Origin: Micromonosporaceae bacterium
GTDB taxonomy: Bacteria; Actinomycetota; Actinomycetes; Mycobacteriales; Micromonosporaceae
Reading direction: 5' to 3'
DNA: 10,722 bases
Assembly (NCBI GenBank): GCA_019690055.1
Contig: JADGGF010000109.1
Coordinates: 1 to 10,722 of the forward strand
Part shown: positions 1 to 6,923 of the stretch, piece by piece
How positions within the stretch are numbered: position 1 is the first letter of the stretch
Layout of the letters: every line of letters begins with the position of its first letter
Translations under genes and position numbers: made by a program
Notes under the pieces: model-generated
Database searches by the model: none
Seen by the model: the letters and a program-made list of their open reading frames with translations, nothing else
What the model was told of the DNA's origin: nothing

Positions 1-138
1 GGGGGGGGGGCGCCCCGCGCGGCCGCGCCCGCGGCCGCCGGCGCCCCCGCCACCGCCGACGAGGTCGGGCCCAGCAACGACGACGGTGTGGCCGCGGTAC
101 TGGAACGCATCTACTTGCGGCAGGGAGCGCAGACATGA
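1..138 (+). CDS. C-terminal tail of an unidentified protein (5' end outside window)
   Basis: Frame 1 is open from base 1 to a TGA at 136-138, giving 45 residues. The first part is an Ala/Pro/Gly-rich low-complexity stretch, then an acidic segment (DEVGPSNDD), then a tail that looks like a real conserved helix (GVAAVLERIYLRQ). The stop overlaps the start of the next gene as ATGA, the usual sign of translational coupling, so this is probably the real end of the gene upstream of the exporter and in the same operon. I do not recognise the family. The run of ten G at the very start and the GC-only sequence to about base 50 could be a linker or an assembly artefact. Confidence 0.5.
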   Translation, partial: GGGAPRAAAPAAAGAPATADEVGPSNDDGVAAVLERIYLRQGAQT

Positions 139-1067
139 CGTCCGCGGACACGGTCATCCACGCACGAGGCCTGACCAAGCGCTTCGGTACCCTCACGGCG
201 GTTGACGGAATTGATTTCGATGTCGAACGCGGTGAGTTCTTCGGCATCCTCGGTCCCAACGGGGCGGGCAAGAGCTCGACGATGCGGATGATCGGCTGCG
301 TGTCGTCGCCGACGGGAGGAGGCCTGAGTGTGCTCGGCCTGGACCCGGTCCGCGACGGTCACCGGATCCGGGCCCGACTCGGTGTGTGCCCGCAGGCCGA
401 CAGCCTCGACGCCGAGCTGACCGTCCGCGAGAACGTCACCACGTACGCCCGCTACTTCGGGCTGTCCCGGCGGATCGCACGCCAGCGAGCCATGGAGCTC
501 CTCGACTTCATGCAGCTCGCCGACCGGGCCGGCGACTCCATCAACGCCCTCTCCGGCGGGATGAAACGCCGGCTGGTGATCGCGCGCGCGCTGGTCAACC
601 AGCCCGATCTGGTGCTGCTCGACGAGCCCACCACCGGCCTCGACCCCCAGGCCCGGCACCTGGTGTGGGAACGGCTCTTCCGGCTCAAGGACCAGGGCGT
701 CACGGTGGTGCTCACCACGCACTACATGGACGAGGCCGAGCAGCTGTGTGACCGGCTCGTCGTCATGGACCGCGGGCGCATCGTCGGCGAAGGCACTCCG
801 GCCGCACTCGTCAAGGAGCACGCGGGCCAACAGGTGGTCGAGCTGCGCTACCCGGGACCGGCGTCGGAGGCGATGACGGCCGTCCTGGCCGGCATCGGCG
901 AGCGGATCGAGATCCTGCCCGACCGGATCCTGCTGTACTGCGCCGACGGCGAGAAGGCGCTCGCCGAGATCCACCGTCGCGGACCGGCACCCACCGGAGT
1001 TCTGGTGCGACGGGGTGGCCTGGAGGACGTCTTCCTGCGCCTGGCCGGCCGGCAACTCGTCGAGTGA
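135..1067 (+). CDS. ABC exporter ATP-binding protein, NodI/DrrA type
   Basis: Cytoplasmic ATPase subunit of an ABC-2 type exporter, 310 residues, the usual length for NodI/DrrA. It has Walker A GPNGAGKS at residues 40-47, a Q-loop at Q87, the signature LSGGMKRR at 139-146, Walker B ending LLDEP at 161-165, a D-loop TTGLD and an H-loop histidine at about 196 (TTHYMDEAEQL). The ARHLVWERL stretch after the D-loop and the C-terminal LEDVFLRLAGR both resemble rhizobial NodI, the exporter of lipochitooligosaccharides; this is recalled similarity, not an alignment. The ATG overlaps the upstream stop and is preceded by AGGGAG at 122-127. The two following genes supply the membrane domains. The substrate is unknown; an oligosaccharide or glycosylated metabolite is an inference from the glycosyltransferase remnant downstream. 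Confidence 0.93.
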   Translation: MTSADTVIHARGLTKRFGTLTAVDGIDFDVERGEFFGILGPNGAGKSSTMRMIGCVSSPTGGGLSVLGLDPVRDGHRIRARLGVCPQADSLDAELTVRENVTTYARYFGLSRRIARQRAMELLDFMQLADRAGDSINALSGGMKRRLVIARALVNQPDLVLLDEPTTGLDPQARHLVWERLFRLKDQGVTVVLTTHYMDEAEQLCDRLVVMDRGRIVGEGTPAALVKEHAGQQVVELRYPGPASEAMTAVLAGIGERIEILPDRILLYCADGEKALAEIHRRGPAPTGVLVRRGGLEDVFLRLAGRQLVE

Positions 1068-1076
1068 GGAACTGGC

Positions 1077-1838
1077 ATGTCTCGCGGTATCGTCGCCGTT
1101 TTCGAGTACTACCTCGTCGGGTTCCGCCGCACCTGGCCAGCGACGCTGCTCACGGCGTTCGGGCTGCCGGTCCTGACCCTGCTCGGGATCGGTATGGGCG
1201 TTGGCCATTATCTGGGCGACGGCTTCGACGGCATCCCGTACGCGCAATGGATCGTCCCCGGCCTGATCGCGTCAACGGCCATGACTGTCGCCGTCGGCAA
1301 CTCGACGTGGCCCGTGCTGGCCAAGCTCTCCTGGACCGGCACCTACGGCACGCAGCTCGCCACGCCGCTGCGAATCGGTGACATTCTCGGCGGGCACCTC
1401 GCGTATGTCCTGTTCCGGGTGCTCACCAGCTGCCTGGCCCTGCTCGCCGTGGCGGCCACCTTCGGCGCGCTGCACACGCCCTGGTCGCTGCTGAGCGTTC
1501 CGGTGGCCCTGATCCTGGCCCTGGCGGTCGCGGCCCCCACGTTCGCGTACGCGGCGACCGTACCGTCGGAGACCTACTTCAGCGTGCTGACCCGCTTCGT
1601 GGTCATGCCGATGTCGTTGTTCGCCGGGGTCTTCTTCCCGGTCGAGGCTCTCGCGGAGCCGCTTCGGTTGCTCGCCTACGCGACGCCGCTGTGGAGCGGC
1701 GTGACCCTCATGCGCACGTCGCTGCAGGGTGTACCGACCCAGTGGCCGGTGGTCGTGCACCTGCTTTACCTGTCGCTGTGGGCCGCGGCCGGCCTCCTGC
1801 TCGCGTACCGGCGGTTCGACCGCCGGCTGGCCACCTGA
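1077..1838 (+). CDS. ABC-2 type exporter permease, NodJ-like (first of two)
   Basis: Integral membrane subunit of the exporter, 253 residues, the size of NodJ/DrrB permeases. About six hydrophobic segments are visible: residues ~17-45, ~58-78, ~100-125, ~138-160, a segment ending MSLFAGVFFPVEAL, and the C-terminal WAAAGLLLAY. The GVFFPVEALAEPLRLLAYATPLW stretch corresponds to the conserved late loop of ABC-2 permeases (typically FPV..LP......PL). It starts nine bases after the ATPase stop, with GAGGA at 1066-1070 as ribosome binding site. It is clearly diverged from the next permease (different N-terminus, little residue identity outside the family motif), so the membrane part is probably a heterodimer. 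Confidence 0.9.
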   Translation: MSRGIVAVFEYYLVGFRRTWPATLLTAFGLPVLTLLGIGMGVGHYLGDGFDGIPYAQWIVPGLIASTAMTVAVGNSTWPVLAKLSWTGTYGTQLATPLRIGDILGGHLAYVLFRVLTSCLALLAVAATFGALHTPWSLLSVPVALILALAVAAPTFAYAATVPSETYFSVLTRFVVMPMSLFAGVFFPVEALAEPLRLLAYATPLWSGVTLMRTSLQGVPTQWPVVVHLLYLSLWAAAGLLLAYRRFDRRLAT

Positions 1839-1856
1839 GACCTCCTGGAGCTCGCG

Positions 1857-2666
1857 ATGATGGCTTCCCTGTTGGGCACGGTCGACCGGCTCACCGAGAC
1901 GGGCCGCCAGTCGGCTCGGGTGGCCGAGCGAAATATCGACACGCTCTCGGCCGGGTCGTGGATCATTCTGCTGACCGGATTCTTCGAGCCGCTGTTCTAC
2001 CTGCTGGCGATCGGTGTCGCGCTCGGTACCCAGATCGGGAACATCACACTCGCCGATGGTCACCTGATCAGCTACGCCGCCTTCGTCGCCCCGGCGATGG
2101 TGGCCTCCTACGCGATGTCGAGCGCGCTGGCCGACACCACGTTCATCTTCGTCGGGCGCCTGCGGTATCTGAGGGTCTACGACGCGATCCTGAATACGCC
2201 GGTGCGCCCCGTTGAGATCGCTCTCGGCGAGCTGGGCTGGGCCACCGTCCGGGTCTGCCTCTACGCGGCGGCCTTCCTGGCGATCATGACGGTGATGGGC
2301 CACACGACACCGCAGCGGGCGCTGGCCGCCGTGCCCGCGGCCGCGGTGGCCGCGTTGGCGTTTGGCAGCATCGGCATCCTCGCCGCCACGCTGGTGCGGG
2401 GCTGGCAGGAATTCGACGCGATGGCCCTGGTCCAGTTCGCCCTGTTCATGTTCTCCGGGACGTTCGTTCCGGTCGACGCGTACCCGGCCGCGTTGCGCTG
2501 GCTCGTCGAGGCCACCCCGCTGTACCACGCGGTGTCCCTGGTGCGGGCCGTCACCACCGCCACCGCCGGGTGGTCGCAGTGGGTGAACGCCGGATACCTC
2601 ATCGTGCTGGCCGCCGCGGCGCTGGCGGTGGCCGCGCGACGCATCGAGCACATGCTGCGCGCGTAG
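1857..2666 (+). CDS. ABC-2 type exporter permease, NodJ-like (second of two)
   Basis: Second membrane subunit, 269 residues. The N-terminus (to about residue 35) is hydrophilic and includes VAERNIDTLSAGSW, a position where NodJ-like proteins carry the RN....K/W amphipathic helix; then come about six membrane segments. The family motif appears as FMFSGTFVPVDAYPAALRW around residues 195-217, followed by ATPLYHAVSLVRA, close to the NodJ pattern PL.H...L.R. It begins 18 bases after the first permease stop with GGAG at 1847-1850. Two adjacent ATGs exist (1857 and 1860); I kept the first. Likely partners are the ATPase at 135-1067 and the permease at 1077-1838. Confidence 0.9.
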   Translation: MMASLLGTVDRLTETGRQSARVAERNIDTLSAGSWIILLTGFFEPLFYLLAIGVALGTQIGNITLADGHLISYAAFVAPAMVASYAMSSALADTTFIFVGRLRYLRVYDAILNTPVRPVEIALGELGWATVRVCLYAAAFLAIMTVMGHTTPQRALAAVPAAAVAALAFGSIGILAATLVRGWQEFDAMALVQFALFMFSGTFVPVDAYPAALRWLVEATPLYHAVSLVRAVTTATAGWSQWVNAGYLIVLAAAALAVAARRIEHMLRA

Positions 2667-2686
2667 GCCGTCAGCACCGGAAGAGA

Positions 2687-2699
2687 AGAGGAGACCACG
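2687..2699 (+). promoter_or_regulatory. Strong ribosome binding site for the glycosyltransferase remnant
   Basis: AGAGGAG at 2687-2693 lies six bases before the ATG at 2700. It is the best Shine-Dalgarno match in the plus-strand operon, which argues that the short reading frame behind it was the start of a real gene and not a chance ORF. Confidence 0.65.
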
Positions 2700-2861
2700 A
2701 TGCACATCATCGAGAATTGCTTCGACGCGTGTGGCTTCGACCATCGCCTGGGGCAGGGCGGGACATCAATCTATCTGTGGAACATGTCCCGCTCGTTCGC
2801 CGCCCAGGGCCACCGCGTCCCGGCAGCCGCCGGTCGAGCCGCCACCTCCAGTACCGGTTGA
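2700..2861 (+). pseudogene. N-terminal remnant of a glycogen-synthase-like glycosyltransferase
   Basis: A 53-residue frame from a well-placed ATG to a TGA. Residues 1-40 look like the first Rossmann strand, glycine loop and helix of a GT4/GT5-type glycosyltransferase: MHIIENC, then LGQGGTSIYLWNMSRSFAAQGHRV, which parallels the GG(L)xxVxxxLxxALxxxGHxV start of glycogen synthases. A family member would be 400-600 residues long. After GHRV the sequence turns into Pro/Ala/Arg/Ser-rich residues with no strand and stops, so the rest has been lost, probably by a deletion joining this point to the 3' side of the mal locus. It sits 33 bases behind the exporter permease and was likely in its operon. 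I recall AcbS-type enzymes of acarbose clusters starting similarly, which is a weak inference only. Confidence 0.6.
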
Positions 2862-2895
2862 CCATGAACTTTCCGGATGGTGGCCGTGGAGCCAT

Positions 2896-2923
2896 GGCTG
2901 TCTCGACCAGCGCCGAGACAGCC
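2896..2923. terminator. Hairpin between convergent genes, probable bidirectional terminator
   Basis: Perfect 10-bp inverted repeat: GGCTGTCTCG at 2896-2905 and CGAGACAGCC at 2914-2923 with an 8-base loop. It lies between the glycosyltransferase remnant (ends 2861) and the malG stop (2949) on the opposite strand. There is no T-run, as is common for actinomycete terminators. The position suits termination of both the exporter operon and the malEFG operon. Confidence 0.65.
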
Positions 2924-2948
2924 AGCCCAGCCATCCGTCGCGCCGCGG

Positions 2949-3872
2949 TCACCCCTTGACAGCGCCGGCATTGAGGCCCGACACGATGAAGCGTTGCAGG
3001 AACTGGAAGAGGATCACTGTCGGAATGGCCGTGATCAGCGTTCCCGCTGAGAACATGCCGAAGTTCGCGTTGCGCTGGCCCTGCAGCAGCCCGAAGAGAC
3101 CGACCGCGAGGGTCTTCGTGTCCGAGCTGGTCAGGAAGATCGACGCGAAGAGCACCTCGTTGATCGTCGCGATGAAGGACAGGAGCGCGACCACCGCCAG
3201 GATTGGCGCGGCGAGCGGCGCGATGATCCGGAAGAAGATCTGGGCGTGGCTCGCGCCGTCCACGCGAGCCGAGTCGTCGAGCTCGCGCGGAATCGCGTCG
3301 ATGAACCCCTTGGTGAGCCAAGTATTGACTCCGAGCGATGGACCCAGGTAGAGCAGCAGCAGCCCGAGTCGGGTGTCGAGCCCGATGGCCGGGTAGTACT
3401 CCCCGATTGAGGAGAACATGTAGTACACCGCGACCACTCCCAGGAACTGCGGAAACATCTGGATCAGGACCAGCGAGATGAGGCCGGCCCGGCGACCGGC
3501 GAAGCGCAGCCGGGAGAAGGCGAACGCCGCGCAGAACGTGATGAACACGCCCACCGCCGCCGATGTTCCGGCGATGGCGACGGAGTTGATGAACCAGTTC
3601 AGGAACTGGGTCTTGGTGAACAGGGCCTCGAAGTTGCCGAATCCGGCGCCGGTCGGCACCAGGGTGGTCGAGGAGAGCGTGCCGAGCGGGTTGATCGCGG
3701 CCGAGACGACGAACACGATGGGGAACAACGAGAACAGCACCGCGGCCACGGCCGCCATGTGCCGCCACCCGACCTCGCGGACCCATCGCAGAGCGCGCCC
3801 ACGCCCGCGCACGGGCGTGTCCACTGTCGTGGTGTCGCTCTCGGCGAGGCCAGTGCGTCGGCGGGGTGTCAT
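2949..3872 (-). CDS. malG: Maltose/maltodextrin ABC transporter permease MalG
   Basis: Inner permease subunit of a carbohydrate (CUT1) ABC importer, 307 residues. A basic cytoplasmic N-terminus to about residue 38 precedes six membrane segments: ~39-59, ~94-120, ~129-152, ~168-188, ~219-240 and ~280-300. The EAA loop that contacts the ATPase is at 197-208 (ELDDSARVDGAS). The C-terminal end NAGAVKG resembles the GGVKG ending of E. coli MalG, whose tail reaches the maltose site of MalF/MalG. The start at 3872 was chosen because AGGAGGT (3885-3879) lies six bases upstream and the ATG overlaps the malF stop as ATGA. Longer upstream extensions of this frame are only the antisense of malF. It is the last gene of the malEFG operon. 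Confidence 0.93.
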   Translation of the reverse strand: MTPRRRTGLAESDTTTVDTPVRGRGRALRWVREVGWRHMAAVAAVLFSLFPIVFVVSAAINPLGTLSSTTLVPTGAGFGNFEALFTKTQFLNWFINSVAIAGTSAAVGVFITFCAAFAFSRLRFAGRRAGLISLVLIQMFPQFLGVVAVYYMFSSIGEYYPAIGLDTRLGLLLLYLGPSLGVNTWLTKGFIDAIPRELDDSARVDGASHAQIFFRIIAPLAAPILAVVALLSFIATINEVLFASIFLTSSDTKTLAVGLFGLLQGQRNANFGMFSAGTLITAIPTVILFQFLQRFIVSGLNAGAVKG

Positions 3873-5491
3873 GAGAACACCTCCTCGTGCCGGATCGTAC
3901 GGCGGAAGCTGATCAACGAGAAGATCACGACGATGAAAAATATATAGATTGAAATCGCCGAAGCGAGGCCGGCCTGTGCGCCCGAGCCACCGAACGCGAG
4001 CCGGTACGTGTAGGTGATGAGCAGGTCGGTAGCGCCCGCCGTGGAGTCCGTCGGCGGGAACGGCCCACCGTCGGTGGTGAGTCGGATCGCGTTGAAGTTG
4101 TTGAAGTTGTACGCGAACGACGAGATGAGCAAGGGCGAGAGCGCGACGAGCAGCAGCGGCAGGGTCACCTGCCGCAGCCGCGCCCACGGCGAGGCCCCGT
4201 CGATCGCCGCCGCCTCGACGAGTTCCTTGGGCATGGCCTGGAGCGCGCCGGTGGCGACCAGGAACATGTACGGGTAGCCCAGCCAGAGCTGGATGATGAT
4301 CACCGCGAGGCGCGCGGACCACGCTCCACCGAACCAGTCCACGTCCAGCCCCAGCAGCTTGTTCACCAGACCGAAGTCCCGGTTGAACATGTCGCTCCAG
4401 ACCAGCAGCATCGCGAACGACGGCATGGCGTAGGGAAGCACGAGCAGGATCCGGTAGATGCGCAGGCCGCGGATACGGTCCGAGTGCAGCGCGAGCGCGC
4501 AGGCCGTGCCGAGCACGAAGGTCACGAAGACCGAGAGCGCGGCGAACGCGATGTTCCAGAGCAGCGCGCCCAGGAAGTGCGTGGAGATGCGCGGATCGGT
4601 GAGCGCGACGGCGAAGTTGCGCAGCCCGACGTTGACCTTCCAGCCCTGCGGCAGGCGCTCCCCAGCAGCATTGACGAAACTGCCGTTTTCGTTGTCCGCC
4701 GTCCACGTTTCACCGGTATCGACGTTGACGATGCAGTCGCAACCCGCGTCGTAGGCGTTGACCGCCCGGCCCTCGAACGCTCGGGTGATGCCGTTGGCCC
4801 GCACCGCCCCGGCCTCGGTCGGCACCACGAGAGCCGTGATGTCCTCGCTGCGCAGGCTCGCCTCGCTCAGGCTGAGTACACGGTACCCGTCGGCAGCGGT
4901 GATCCGGGTGCCGCTTGCGGTGAAGGAACCGGGGGCGAGTGGACGCAGGCCCTCCGCATCCCCGATCAGGCCGTTGCCGGAGGGGTCGAGCAGCAGGAAC
5001 ACCAGCTCGCCGTCGGCGTCGTCCCCACGCGTGGCGACCGAGAGCCCGTACTCGACCGATCCCGGGACCTGCCGCACGGAGCTGGACTGGATCTGCTCGA
5101 TCGCCTCCTGTTTGCTGCCGCGGTGCCCGTCGCCGAAATTGGTGAACGCCATGCTGGCGGTGTAGACGACCGGGACCAACTGGAAGGCGATCAGCAGCAG
5201 CAGGCCCGGCACGAAGTACTTGAGCGCGATCCGGCGCGGCGACAGGTACACGTAGAAGATCAGCCCTGTCGTCACGACCAGCAGGCTCAGCCACATCCAC
5301 TCCTGCGCGGCGATGAGCGGCCCGGCCGCGGCGACCGCGAGGGCGCCGACGATTCCGAGGGCGAAGATCTTCACGACCAGGCCGATGACGAAGGTCCCCC
5401 GGGGAGTCGAGGGCGTTACGGGCCGCCATGCACTGCCGCGCGGGCGCGGAAGGGTTGCCCCCTCCGCGCCCGCCACCTTGTCGATCGTCAT
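3869..5491 (-). CDS. malF: Maltose/maltodextrin ABC transporter permease MalF, long form with extracellular insert
   Basis: Permease subunit, 540 residues, against about 300-335 for short CUT1 permeases and 514 for E. coli MalF. Eight hydrophobic segments are visible: ~33-60, ~65-83, ~91-113, ~307-335, ~346-366, ~394-420, ~443-463 and ~508-529. Between the third and fourth lies a hydrophilic insert of about 190 residues (~116-305), corresponding to the P2 loop of E. coli MalF that captures the binding protein. It contains a Cys251-x-Cys253 pair. The EAA loop is at 423-434 (ELVEAAAIDGAS). The start MTIDKV at 5491 lies four bases after the malE stop; upstream extensions of this frame run through malE and are spurious. 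No strong Shine-Dalgarno is seen, so translation is probably coupled to malE. Confidence 0.93.
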   Translation of the reverse strand: MTIDKVAGAEGATLPRPRGSAWRPVTPSTPRGTFVIGLVVKIFALGIVGALAVAAAGPLIAAQEWMWLSLLVVTTGLIFYVYLSPRRIALKYFVPGLLLLIAFQLVPVVYTASMAFTNFGDGHRGSKQEAIEQIQSSSVRQVPGSVEYGLSVATRGDDADGELVFLLLDPSGNGLIGDAEGLRPLAPGSFTASGTRITAADGYRVLSLSEASLRSEDITALVVPTEAGAVRANGITRAFEGRAVNAYDAGCDCIVNVDTGETWTADNENGSFVNAAGERLPQGWKVNVGLRNFAVALTDPRISTHFLGALLWNIAFAALSVFVTFVLGTACALALHSDRIRGLRIYRILLVLPYAMPSFAMLLVWSDMFNRDFGLVNKLLGLDVDWFGGAWSARLAVIIIQLWLGYPYMFLVATGALQAMPKELVEAAAIDGASPWARLRQVTLPLLLVALSPLLISSFAYNFNNFNAIRLTTDGGPFPPTDSTAGATDLLITYTYRLAFGGSGAQAGLASAISIYIFFIVVIFSLISFRRTIRHEEVFS

Positions 5492-5495
5492 CGAA

Positions 5496-6737
5496 CTAGC
5501 TGCCGATCGCCTCGACGATGGTCTCCTGGGCCGCATCCAATGTGGACTGCACATCGGCGCCGCCGACGATTGCTGCCGAGGCCTTGTTGAACGGGTCCCA
5601 GATCGCCGCCATCTGCGGGATGTTCGGCATCGGCGTGCCGTTCTCGCCCGCCGCGAACCACTTGTCGATGTCCGGGTCGGTGGCCGCAACCTCCTCCAGG
5701 GCCGCTTTCAGGGCCGGGGGACGCGGGTTGGCCTCGTAGAGCGCCTTCTGAATCTCGGGCTTGGCCGCGTAGTTCGTCACGAACTCGACGGCCAGCGCCT
5801 TGTTCTTGCCCTTGCTCGCGACGAAGAACGCCTGCACGCCGACGAACGGCGACGCGGGCGGGCCGCCAGCGAAGGGGGGCACCGGGGAGATCTCGTAGTT
5901 GATGCCGGCCTTCTTGATGTCGGCGATCGCCCAGGGGCCCGAGACCAGGAACGCCGCGCCTCCGCTGGTGAACGTCGGGATCGCGTTGTCGCCGCTGATC
6001 GACCGGGTCAGCGCCCCCGAGCCCGCCTCGCCCAGGTCGCGGATCTTCGTGAACGCGGCCACCGAGCCGGGGCTGTTGACGCCGACGTCCTCCGGGTTCC
6101 ACGCGCCGTTGGCCTGCTTGCCGAACAGGTAACCCCCACCGGCGGTGAACAGCGGGTAGATGTGGTACGTGTCGCCGTTCTGGCCGACCTGCAGCGACAG
6201 GATGTTCGTGACCTTACCCTCGGCCACGAGCGCCTGGCCCGTGGCCACCAGCTCCTCGATCGTGGCCGGGGCGTTCGGGGCGAGGTCGGTGTTGCGGATC
6301 AGGGCGACGTTCTCGATCGCGTACGGCACGCCGTACGTCTGGCCGTCGAACGACACGGCCTGCAGGGCGACCTCGGCGAACGCGGCCTCCTGCTCAGCGG
6401 TCAAGTGGACAGGGTCGATGGTGCCGTTCTGGACGAGGTTGCCGATCCAGTCGTGCGCCCCGATGACGATGTCGGGACCGGTGCCCGCCTGGCTCGCGGT
6501 GACGAAGTTGGTCTGCAGGTCTTGCGAGATCGCCTCCACCGTGACGGTGACGCCGTTCTCCTGGCCGAACGCCTCCGCGAACGGCGCCAGGGCGGCCGCC
6601 CGCTGGTCGTCGGCCCAGATCAACAGGCTGCCGCCGGGCTGTGTGGAATCTGGCTCAGGGCTGCCGCTGCTGCAGCCGGTGGCGACCAACGCCGACACCG
6701 TCAGTGCAGCCAACACGCCCGTCATACGGATACGCAT
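5496..6737 (-). CDS. malE: Maltose/maltodextrin-binding lipoprotein MalE
   Basis: Extracellular solute-binding protein (family 1), 413 residues. The N-terminus has basic residues, a hydrophobic stretch (residues 7-20) and a lipobox ending ATGC, with Cys22 the predicted lipidated residue; the following Ser/Gly/Pro linker fits a tethered lipoprotein. The mature part begins LLIWADDQRAAALAPFAEAF and includes GPDIVIGAHDWIGNLVQNG, YGVPYAIENVALIRN and GPWAIADIKKAGINYEISPVPPFAGG, all close to MalE-type maltodextrin-binding proteins (E. coli GPDIIFWAHDRFGGYAQSG, YPIAVEALSLIYN, GPWAW). The ATG at 6737 has AGGAG upstream (about 6750-6746); ATG 6725 is an alternative. First gene of malEFG, divergent from the LacI gene. 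Confidence 0.94.
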   Translation of the reverse strand: MRIRMTGVLAALTVSALVATGCSSGSPEPDSTQPGGSLLIWADDQRAAALAPFAEAFGQENGVTVTVEAISQDLQTNFVTASQAGTGPDIVIGAHDWIGNLVQNGTIDPVHLTAEQEAAFAEVALQAVSFDGQTYGVPYAIENVALIRNTDLAPNAPATIEELVATGQALVAEGKVTNILSLQVGQNGDTYHIYPLFTAGGGYLFGKQANGAWNPEDVGVNSPGSVAAFTKIRDLGEAGSGALTRSISGDNAIPTFTSGGAAFLVSGPWAIADIKKAGINYEISPVPPFAGGPPASPFVGVQAFFVASKGKNKALAVEFVTNYAAKPEIQKALYEANPRPPALKAALEEVAATDPDIDKWFAAGENGTPMPNIPQMAAIWDPFNKASAAIVGGADVQSTLDAAQETIVEAIGS

Positions 6738-6829
6738 CGGTGCTCCTCGATAAGTTGCGAGAGGGTTTTGGGCTCCGCCAGGGCTGTCGAACGGCGATCA
6801 ACGATCGGCGGAGGCGATGTGTGTCACGC

Positions 6830-6858
6830 ACGTTAGCAAGACATTGCCGCGCCGGAAA
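6830..6858 (-). promoter_or_regulatory. Candidate malE promoter
   Basis: Reading the minus strand, TTTCCG (6858-6853) and TAACGT (6835-6830) are separated by 17 bases and would start transcription near 6823, giving a leader of about 85 bases before malE. A CTTGC element (6840-6836) abuts the -10 box, where a bound repressor would block polymerase. The match to consensus is modest. Confidence 0.35.
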
Positions 6859-6893
6859 GGGTCCTTCCGGCAAGATTGCGCAAGACTTGCAAG
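6836..6893. promoter_or_regulatory. Repeated CTTGC/TTGCGCAA sites, likely operators of the LacI-family regulator
   Basis: On the minus strand CTTGC occurs four times: in the palindrome CTTGCAAG (6893-6886), in CTTGCGCAA (6884-6876, containing the palindrome TTGCGCAA), at 6874-6870 and at 6840-6836. The first three are spaced 9-10 bases apart. CG-centred palindromes are typical of LacI-family operators, and CTTGCAG/CTTGCAAG-like repeats are known before maltose and amylase genes regulated by MalR/Reg1 in Streptomyces. The cluster covers the -35 box of the regulator gene and lies upstream of the malE -10 box, so one protein could control both directions. A further inverted repeat CCGGAA/TTCCGG (6852-6870) lies between them. 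Confidence 0.6.
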
Positions 6894-6923
6894 CGCGGCG
6901 GCAGCATCGTTACTGTCCCTTTC
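6887..6923 (+). promoter_or_regulatory. Candidate leaderless promoter of the LacI-family gene
   Basis: TTGCAA (6887-6892) and TACTGT (6911-6916) are 18 bases apart, and the ATG begins only seven bases after the -10 box. Transcription would therefore start at or within a base of the start codon. This explains why no Shine-Dalgarno sequence is visible before 6924. The -35 box lies inside the CTTGCAAG palindrome, so autorepression is expected. Confidence 0.5.

Noticed and set aside
111..1247. Long minus-strand frame opposite the exporter ATPase (378 residues)
   Set aside because: It is the antisense shadow of a clear ABC ATPase gene, rich in Arg/Gln/Asp/His with no domain pattern.
135..2666. 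Calling the exporter genes nodI and nodJ outright
   Set aside because: Similarity is clear, but there are two permeases and no nodABC-type genes here; many actinomycete exporters share these features.
1272..2744. 490-residue minus-strand frame opposite the two permeases
   Set aside because: Composition (Arg, His, Gln, Gly repeats) is typical of GC-rich antisense frames, and both plus-strand permeases have membrane segments and ribosome binding sites.
2949..4706. MalG reading frame extended to 585 residues
   Set aside because: Residues before MTPRRR are antisense-like Arg/Ala text overlapping malF; the ATGA overlap and AGGAGGT site fix the start at 3872.
5313..6836. 507-residue plus-strand frame opposite malE and the start of malF
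   Set aside because: The minus strand encodes a complete lipoprotein with a signal peptide and ribosome binding site; the opposite frame shows no motif.
6876..6923. Sixteen-residue N-terminal extension of the LacI-family regulator
   Set aside because: It overlaps the promoter and operator palindromes and would place the helix-turn-helix unusually far from the N-terminus.
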